DNA from: an uncultured Eubacterium sp.
GTDB lineage: Bacteria > Bacillota > Clostridia > Lachnospirales > Lachnospiraceae
Reading direction: 5' to 3'
DNA: 19,449 nt
Assembly (NCBI GenBank): GCA_910586445.1
Contig: CAJUHV010000006.1
Location: forward strand, 1-19,449
Shown here: positions 14,121-19,449 of the stretch, piece after piece
Numbering within the stretch: the first letter of the stretch is position 1
How the letters are laid out: the number at the start of each line of letters is the position of its first letter
Notes under the pieces: generated by a model
Told to the model about the DNA's origin: nothing
The model's input: only the letters and a program-made list of their open reading frames with translations
Databases searched by the model: none
Translations under genes and position numbers: made by a program

Positions 14121-15467
14121 TTACTGTTCCTTTAGGATACTGACAGCCCTGCGCACCTGATTATCTTTTGTATAATCGTACTCTCCGCTGCGCTTTCCAG
14201 TGTATTTATATTTTAATTCTATATCAGGATCAATGCCTGTGCCGTGTATATTCTCGCCTTTCGGGGTAAAATATCTGGCTGTCGTCAGCTTAATGGCGCT
14301 TTGGTCTGTCAGCGGCCGCACAGTCTGGACAACGCCTTTGCCATAAGTCGTAGTGCCGATCAGCGTGCCGTAATCATAATCACGTATCGCACCCGCAAAT
14401 ATTTCAGAGCAGCTTGCGCTGTTGCCGTTTATCAGCACAGCCATCGGCAGATTTAAGCAGTGCTCTGCATCCGATTTCAGCTCCTGCCTGTTGCCGTATT
14501 TATCCTCTGTGTATACAATCACTCCTTCCGGCAGGATATAATCCAGAATTTCGCTGACACTGCTCATCATGCCTCCCGGATTATCCCTGAGGTCTACGAC
14601 CAGCTTTTTCATGCCGCGCTTTTCGAGCTTTTCCACGTGCTGCTTGAAGTCTTCGGCTGTTGCCTCACCAAACTCAGCAATAATAATATAACCGACTTCA
14701 TCCTCCAGCATACGGCTGTCTACCGTCGGCACGTCTACCTTGCCGCGCCTGACATCGTACTCCCGTTCTTCCTCTTCTCCCTGACGGAGTATCACAATAT
14801 GCACCCTGCTGTTTTCTTCTCCGCGTATGTGCGTGACCAGTTCTGAGAGTTCCATAGACCGCGCGTCAATATCCTCTACACTGACTACGATATCTCCCTC
14901 CTCAAGGCCTGCCTCCATTGCCGGCGTATCATCATAGATCTTTTTGATCTGTACCTGCATTGTATCCTTATCCTGCTGAAGAACCGCCCCTATGCCGTAA
15001 TACTGCGCACTGGCGGATATCATCATCTCTTCATACTCTTCTTTTGTATAATACGCAGAATATGGGTCTCCAAGGCTCGCAAACAGTCCCTTATACAGGC
15101 CGTCCGTCAGATCTTCCTCATCCACGTCTTCATAATAATATTCATTAATGACGCCTGCCAGTTCATTGACCTTTGCACGTACAGAATTGTCAATAATATT
15201 TGCAGAGCCGCCTGCCCCGCCCATAGCACTGCCTGTGCTTATGCGTCCATTCAGCCAGAAAATCCAGACTGCGATAGATATAAGCAGAAAAAAGACAGCA
15301 GACAATAAGCCGGTGACAACACCTTTTGCAAACGGGTGGCCTTCCTTTTCCCCGATCTCATGCACTTCTATCACCTGCCTGATATTATTTGTTTGATTTG
15401 AATGTTCCACATTTTCTGGATGTTCGATCTTATTCGAATGTTCTATATTTTCTCGTCCTTCTATCAT
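14121..15467 (-). CDS. PDZ-containing S41 C-terminal processing peptidase
   Basis: A membrane-anchored serine protease of the CtpA/CtpB type acting outside the membrane. From ATG 15467 the product is 448 aa. A Glu/Asn/His-rich cytoplasmic tail comes first, then one membrane helix (VVTGLLSAVFFLLISIAVWIFW, about 50-72). A PDZ domain (about 155-240: YYGIGAVLQQ, AGLEEGDIVVSVEDIDA) and the S41 domain follow. Catalytic Ser lies in GNSASCSEIFAGA and catalytic Lys in TYGKGVVQ. The frame is open to a TTG at 15515 but that extension lacks a ribosome site; the SD for 15467 is also weak. It directly follows ftsX, so it may process cell-wall enzymes controlled by FtsEX. The tail is encoded by an 18-bp repeat. 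Confidence 0.92.
   Translation of the reverse strand: MIEGRENIEHSNKIEHPENVEHSNQTNNIRQVIEVHEIGEKEGHPFAKGVVTGLLSAVFFLLISIAVWIFWLNGRISTGSAMGGAGGSANIIDNSVRAKVNELAGVINEYYYEDVDEEDLTDGLYKGLFASLGDPYSAYYTKEEYEEMMISASAQYYGIGAVLQQDKDTMQVQIKKIYDDTPAMEAGLEEGDIVVSVEDIDARSMELSELVTHIRGEENSRVHIVILRQGEEEEREYDVRRGKVDVPTVDSRMLEDEVGYIIIAEFGEATAEDFKQHVEKLEKRGMKKLVVDLRDNPGGMMSSVSEILDYILPEGVIVYTEDKYGNRQELKSDAEHCLNLPMAVLINGNSASCSEIFAGAIRDYDYGTLIGTTTYGKGVVQTVRPLTDQSAIKLTTARYFTPKGENIHGTGIDPDIELKYKYTGKRSGEYDYTKDNQVRRAVSILKEQ
15400..15453. repeat. 18-bp in-frame tandem repeat in the S41 protease N-terminus
   Basis: Three units, 15400-15417, 15418-15435 and 15436-15453, are variants of GAATGTTCTATATTTTCT. On the coding strand each gives six residues: ENIEHS, NKIEHP and ENVEHS. 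The period is a multiple of three, so copy number can change without breaking the frame. Confidence 0.9.
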
Positions 15468-15523
15468 ACATTTAGCAACCCATTCTAACAACTGATACTG
15501 CCGTTTTGACCACAAAGCAGCGC

Positions 15524-16435
15524 TTATACTTTCAAATGCTTGCGTATCGTAAGCGCACTTCCGACGAACCCGATACCGATTCCAAGCACGACCGCAACCG
15601 GCACAAGTATGCGGAACACGTCATCCACCGCAAGAAACGTCATAAGATTGTTTAAAAAGCTGAATTTTTCTGTAATGAACCGTATCAGCCTTCCATACAT
15701 AATATATAAAATAAACATCGGCAGGATCGAACCAATCAGTCCGATCATAATGCCTTCTACGTAAAACGGTGCCTGCACGAAGAAATCCGAAGCCCCGATC
15801 AGCTTCATAATCGCAATCTCTTCTTTTCGCACAGTAATACCGACCGATACGGTATTGCTGATCAAAAATGTCGCAACGGCAAATAAGATCATAATAATGC
15901 CCATTGACACATAGCCGACCAGACGATTAAAATCTGTGAGCATATTTGCGACTGTTTCGGACTGTTTGACTTCGCGCACGCCGGCCAGCGACTCCAAATA
16001 ACTGACCAGCTCTGCCTGTCTGGATACATCGCTTAAAAATATTTCATAGCTGTCCGAATCTTTTAAAGGATTGTCATCCCCATATCCTTCTGCCGCTTCT
16101 TCATCTCCGCCGAAATACTGCATTTTATAATCTTCCCATGCCGCTTCTGCCGAGATGTAGCGGTAACGCAGCACGTCTTCTTTCTGCAGCGAAATCGCCT
16201 GGCCGATCGCCTGCACCTGTTCCTCTGATATGCCGTCTTCAAAAAAGACCGTAATCGCTACTCCTTCTTCTACATTTTTTACCATCGACTGAAAATTTGC
16301 TACAATTGCATAAAACAGTCCGAACAAAAAAATGCAGGCTGTCATCGTCGCAATGGACGCGGTAGAAAACAGTTTATTCTTCCATATATTAATAATTCCC
16401 ACTTTCAGAGAATAAAAAAAGCCACTCACTCTCAT
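15524..16435 (-). CDS. ftsX: Cell division ABC transporter permease FtsX
   Basis: FtsX is the membrane partner of FtsE; the complex transmits ATP hydrolysis to extracellular peptidoglycan hydrolases at the septum or side wall. The 303-aa protein has the FtsX topology. An N-terminal amphipathic start (FFYSLKVGIINIWKNKLFS) leads to helix 1 (about 24-46). A large extracellular domain (about 47-165) contains the EEGVAITVFFEDGISEEQV stretch. Three C-terminal helices follow (about 172-195, 222-244 and 270-293). GGAGG lies 10 nt before the ATG, within the end of the ftsE gap. It is 27 bp after ftsE. Confidence 0.95.
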   Translation of the reverse strand: MRVSGFFYSLKVGIINIWKNKLFSTASIATMTACIFLFGLFYAIVANFQSMVKNVEEGVAITVFFEDGISEEQVQAIGQAISLQKEDVLRYRYISAEAAWEDYKMQYFGGDEEAAEGYGDDNPLKDSDSYEIFLSDVSRQAELVSYLESLAGVREVKQSETVANMLTDFNRLVGYVSMGIIMILFAVATFLISNTVSVGITVRKEEIAIMKLIGASDFFVQAPFYVEGIMIGLIGSILPMFILYIMYGRLIRFITEKFSFLNNLMTFLAVDDVFRILVPVAVVLGIGIGFVGSALTIRKHLKV

Positions 16436-16462
16436 TCAAACAAAACCTCCGCCGGCAGCAGC

Positions 16463-17155
16463 CTAAATGCCGCTGCCAAATATATCATCTGCCTGTTGTT
16501 CATCACTGACCACAATTCCTTTCTCAATCGTGATCACACGCTTTCTCATCTCTCGCACAATTTCCAGATTATGCGTAACCACTACTACAGTCGTCCCGTT
16601 AGAATTAATATCCTCGAGCAGTTTCATAATTTCCCAGGCATTATTATTATCCAGATTTCCTGTAGGCTCATCTGCAAGCAGTATTTTCGGCTGGTTGACC
16701 AGCGCGCGTGCAATTGCGACACGCTGCTGCTCCCCGCCGGACAGCTGCCTTGGCGCAGACCGATACTTGGCGGCAAGCCCCACCATAGACAGCATCTGCG
16801 GCACCCTCTTACGGATCGCCCGATTCGGCTCTCCAATGACCCTCATTGCAAAGCCTACATTATCATATACATTCAGATCTTTTAACAGTCTGAAATCTTG
16901 AAATACGACCCCGATCTGCCTGCGGAATTTGGGAATCTGCCTGCGCCTGATCCGGCTGACGTCCCTGCCATTTATGTATACTGTTCCGTTTGTCGGCTCC
17001 AGTTCCTTCAGCAGCAGCTTGATCAGGGTTGATTTTCCAGAACCACTGTCTCCCACGATAAATACAAACTCCCCTTCCTTGATCTGGATTGAAATATTAT
17101 CCAGTGCAGGAACACCCTCTGCGTATGACTTACTCACATCCTCAAGCCGAATCAT
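16463..17155 (-). CDS. ftsE: Cell division ATP-binding protein FtsE
   Basis: FtsE is the cytoplasmic ATPase of the FtsEX complex. The 230-aa protein has Walker A GDSGSGKST (35-43), the Q-loop Gln in VVFQDF (Q86), the ABC signature LSGGEQQR (138-145) and Walker B ILLADE (158-163). The D-loop is GNLD, followed by the H-loop VVVTHN. The opening IRLEDVSKSYAEGVPALDNIS and the immediate ftsX neighbour separate it from LolD-like ATPases. AGGAGG lies 4 nt before the ATG. It starts 36 bp after the CdaR/PucR-type regulator gene. Confidence 0.97.
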   Translation of the reverse strand: MIRLEDVSKSYAEGVPALDNISIQIKEGEFVFIVGDSGSGKSTLIKLLLKELEPTNGTVYINGRDVSRIRRRQIPKFRRQIGVVFQDFRLLKDLNVYDNVGFAMRVIGEPNRAIRKRVPQMLSMVGLAAKYRSAPRQLSGGEQQRVAIARALVNQPKILLADEPTGNLDNNNAWEIMKLLEDINSNGTTVVVVTHNLEIVREMRKRVITIEKGIVVSDEQQADDIFGSGI

Positions 17156-17191
17156 ATATCCTCCTAATCATTCATTGTTATTACTGTGCTT

Positions 17192-18280
17192 TTAATAATC
17201 CAGTGTCTCCATATATTTCATATATTTAACAACCATCAGCGCGATCTTAAATGTGATCGCGTCTTCAAACACACGCAGGTCAAGCCCCGTGCTTTTCTGC
17301 AGCTTATCCAATCGGTATACCAGTGTATTGCGGTGGATATACAGCTGTCTGGAAGTCTCAGACACATTCAGGCTGTTTTCAAAAAACTTGTTGATCGTAG
17401 TCAGCGTCTCTTCATCAAATTCATCCGGTGACTTACCGTCAAATATTTCTTTGATAAACATTTTGCAAAGAGGTATCGGCAGCTGGTAAATAAGCCTTCC
17501 TATGCCGAGCTGCGAATAGGCGATAATATCCTTTTCTTCAAAAAAGATCTTGCCTACATCCAAAGCCATGCGCGCTTCTTTATAGGAACGCGATACTTCC
17601 TTGATCTCCCCTACGATTGTACCATATGCGATATGCTCCTGGCAATTCGGGTCAGATGAAAAAACATTCCATATAACCTCTGCCGTCTTTGCCAGCTCGT
17701 CATAGCCCTCATTTTCAGCCAGTTCCTTTACGACAATAATGTTTTTTTCATCCACTGCCGTCACAAAATCCTTGGACTTGCCTCCAAACAGGCTTCTTAC
17801 CCTTTCCAGCTCATTGCCGTCTTTTTCACGGTTTGTTTCAATAATGTAAACAGCCCGCCTGACATCTGCTTCGATATGCAGCTTTTTTGCACGATTGTAA
17901 ATATCCACCAGCAGCAGGTTATCCAGCAGCAGGTTTTTAATGAAATTATCTTTGTCGAAACGTTCCTTATATGCAATCAATAGATTCTGTATCTGAAAGC
18001 TGGCAATCTTGCCGATCATATAAGAATCATCGCTCTCACCGTTGGCAAGCAGCACGTACTCTAACTGATGCTCATCAAATACCTTGAAAAACTGGCATCC
18101 CTGCATAACCTGGCTGTCCGCCGGAGATTCGACAAACAGCAGGGCTGACTCCATATAATTCTCCCCATCTGGAAATGTTGAGGCCAAAACTTTTCCCTCG
18201 GTATCAATCACACATAAATCAGTCCGGGCTATCCCCTTTAACCCATCTATTGTATTCTGAAGTATTTGGTTTGATATCAT
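17192..18280 (-). CDS. CdaR/PucR-type transcriptional regulator
   Basis: The 362-aa protein has an N-terminal sensor region opening SNQILQNTIDGLKGIARTDLCVIDTEGKVLAS, like the sugar-diacid recognition domain of CdaR proteins. A middle GGDEF-like fold (about 150-270, VRRAVYIIETNREK) follows. The C-terminal PucR-type helix-turn-helix is NVSETSRQLYIHRNTLVYRLDKLQKSTG (about 305-332). No membrane helices are seen. ATG 18280 is chosen because AAGGAG lies 8 nt upstream; a GTG at 18301 is also open but overlaps the SD. It precedes ftsEX by 36 bp. Its ligand and targets are unknown, and control of ftsEX is only inferred from position. Confidence 0.88.
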   Translation of the reverse strand: MISNQILQNTIDGLKGIARTDLCVIDTEGKVLASTFPDGENYMESALLFVESPADSQVMQGCQFFKVFDEHQLEYVLLANGESDDSYMIGKIASFQIQNLLIAYKERFDKDNFIKNLLLDNLLLVDIYNRAKKLHIEADVRRAVYIIETNREKDGNELERVRSLFGGKSKDFVTAVDEKNIIVVKELAENEGYDELAKTAEVIWNVFSSDPNCQEHIAYGTIVGEIKEVSRSYKEARMALDVGKIFFEEKDIIAYSQLGIGRLIYQLPIPLCKMFIKEIFDGKSPDEFDEETLTTINKFFENSLNVSETSRQLYIHRNTLVYRLDKLQKSTGLDLRVFEDAITFKIALMVVKYMKYMETLDY

Positions 18281-18301
18281 ATTCTCTTCTCCTTCTCTCA
18301 C

Positions 18302-18437
18302 GTAACGTAACAGTTCAGCTTTCCCGCGCTATACAAGATTCACAAAAAATCAACCCTGTTTTTGTGTAAAAAATCATTTTTTATTATCATAATACAAAAC
18401 GCAAGAAAAATAAAGTAGAAACTCGCAATTTTTTGTG
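18302..18437. other. AT-rich gap between the YitT-family gene and the regulator gene
   Basis: It contains an inverted repeat CACAAAAA (18341-18348) / TTTTTGTG (18359-18366) and an A/T palindrome AAAAAAT-C-ATTTTTT. On the minus strand these may end the YitT transcript, though the stems are AT-rich. No clear promoter for the regulator is resolved. Confidence 0.45.
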
Positions 18438-19307
18438 CTAATATTCCAAAAAACCTTCTCCAAGCACTTCCCTTGCATCTGTCACGATCACAAATGCACC
18501 TGCATCAATATTTTTGATATATTCTTTCAGCGTAATCAGCTCTTTTTTGGATACAACGCAGAAAAGCATATTGCGTTCTTCATGCCGGTACATGCCGACC
18601 GCAGGTACCAGCGTAATTCCCCTGTCCATCTCATGCATAACAGCATCCGCGATCTGCGCATGCTGCTCGGATATAATATATACTGCCTTAGAAAACTTAC
18701 CGCCCTCCGTAATCAAATCAGAAACACGTGTTGTAATATATACTGCAAATACCGCATACAGCGACGCGCGGATTCCGCACACATAAATACCCGCCAGTAT
18801 AATCGCTCCGTCTATCACCTGCAGCAGCTGCGCAATAGAGTATGCACGGAATTTTAAATGAACCAGTGTCGCAATCAGATCTGTGCCGCCGGTCGCTACC
18901 TTTGCGCTTAATACGAGCCCGATTCCTGCTCCGGTCAGGACGCCGCCGTAAACAGACGCCAGCAGGTAATCTCCGCCTGCAAGGTCAACATCCGGTATCA
19001 CGCCGAGCCAGAACGACAGCAGCATCGAAGCCAGCACTGTCCTGCCGATAAAGCGGCCTCCTTTCAGTCGAAACGCCACCAGAAACAGCGGTGCATTCAG
19101 CAGAATATTCGTAAACCAGATCGGTATTCCGCCTTCAATAAAATCTGCCGTAAGCCTGCGCAGCATAATACCTATGCCGGTAAACCCTCCCGTTACCAGC
19201 CCGATCGGGTCAAAAGAGCTTTTAATTGCAAATGCCATCAGCCCTGTACCTGCTGCGATAAGCAGATACGAACGCAGCATCTCAAAATAGTTTCTATCTT
19301 TAATCAT
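18438..19307 (-). CDS. YitT family membrane protein (DUF161 plus DUF2179)
   Basis: The 289-aa product has five to six hydrophobic segments in residues 10-185, with the YitT block LMAFAIKSSFDPIGLVTGGFTGIGI early. The later GVLTGAGIGLVLSAKVATGGTDLIA block is also typical. A soluble C-terminal DUF2179 domain follows from about 205 (AVYIISEQHAQIADAVMHEMDRGITLV). Function is not firmly known. ATG 19307 is chosen because GAGG lies 6 nt before it; the upstream ATG at 19319 has no ribosome site. It is the first gene of the right block and its leader is a repeat array running to the window edge. Confidence 0.92.
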   Translation of the reverse strand: MIKDRNYFEMLRSYLLIAAGTGLMAFAIKSSFDPIGLVTGGFTGIGIMLRRLTADFIEGGIPIWFTNILLNAPLFLVAFRLKGGRFIGRTVLASMLLSFWLGVIPDVDLAGGDYLLASVYGGVLTGAGIGLVLSAKVATGGTDLIATLVHLKFRAYSIAQLLQVIDGAIILAGIYVCGIRASLYAVFAVYITTRVSDLITEGGKFSKAVYIISEQHAQIADAVMHEMDRGITLVPAVGMYRHEERNMLFCVVSKKELITLKEYIKNIDAGAFVIVTDAREVLGEGFLEY

Positions 19308-19322
19308 TTCTATCCTCATTAT

Positions 19323-19449
19323 TTCATTGTTTCATCTTCTTACTGTCTCATGATCTCGTTGCTTCATTGTTTCATTTTCTCACTGCTTCATTGTTTCATT
19401 TTCTCACTGCTTCATTGCTTCATTTTCTCACCGCTTCATTGCTTCATTT
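19323..19449. repeat. 24-bp tandem repeat array upstream of the YitT gene, runs off the window
   Basis: Units start at 19363, 19387, 19411 and 19435 (the last cut by the edge). A diverged copy lies at 19323-19346, followed by a 16-bp partial unit. Each unit is built of three related 8-mers: TTCATTGT, then TTCATTTT, then CTCACTGC. The first two full units are identical. No spacers are present. All frames contain stops on the minus strand, so it is not coding. Confidence 0.93.

Noticed and set aside
19323..19449. Possible coding repeat (ATG-rich on the minus strand)
   Set aside because: The unit length of 24 keeps the frame, but each frame meets TGA within a unit, so no peptide longer than a few residues is encoded.

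Overview
The window looks like chromosomal core sequence from an anaerobic Firmicute of the class Clostridia, most likely family Lachnospiraceae. That assignment is inferred from Shine-Dalgarno usage, the fused tsaB-rimI gene, ftsEX followed by a PDZ/S41 protease, and several small protein families (DUF975, YcxB, DUF2752, SprA-like metallopeptidase) that co-occur in that group. Nearly all genes are on the minus strand. Only the DUF2752 gene, tex and a tiny hydrophobic peptide gene are on the plus strand.

Left block (1-5742, minus). In transcription order: tsaE, a fused tsaB-rimI, a 72-aa zinc-ribbon-like protein, rnz (RNase Z), a lipoprotein-like protein, tsaD, ispD, and a tRNA-Ser(UGA) cut by the window edge. 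The theme is tRNA maturation. TsaE, TsaB and TsaD make the t6A37 modification, RNase Z trims tRNA 3' ends, RimI acetylates ribosomal protein S18, and IspD belongs to MEP isoprenoid synthesis. The tRNA-Ser has its own good promoter, whose -35 box lies inside the last codons of ispD.

Middle block (5900-8800). A YcxB-like membrane protein, a DUF975 membrane protein and a small Cys-rich HExxH metallopeptidase-like protein are on the minus strand. Divergent from them is a DUF2752 membrane protein (plus), which converges on a small two-helix membrane protein (minus). Tex (plus) follows with a well-formed promoter and a strong terminator.

Accessory island (about 11104-11666). Between tex and hom there is no long gene. 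There is a 32-codon membrane peptide gene with an extended -10 promoter, a very strong SD and a near-perfect 15-bp terminator. A near-consensus promoter on the opposite strand faces it and would make an RNA complementary to its 3' end. This is the layout of a type I toxin-antitoxin locus and is the most interesting item here.

Right block (11667-19449, minus). In transcription order: a YitT-family membrane protein, a CdaR/PucR-type regulator, ftsE, ftsX, a PDZ/S41 C-terminal processing peptidase, prfB (RF2, with its programmed +1 frameshift) and hom (homoserine dehydrogenase).

A recurring oddity is short, decayed tandem repeats with periods of 9-24 bp. They sit in leaders (tsaE 20 bp, YitT 24 bp, ispD 19 bp) or within N-terminal coding regions (S41 protease 18 bp, small membrane protein 9 bp). 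Each family differs in sequence, suggesting local repeat expansion rather than one dispersed element.
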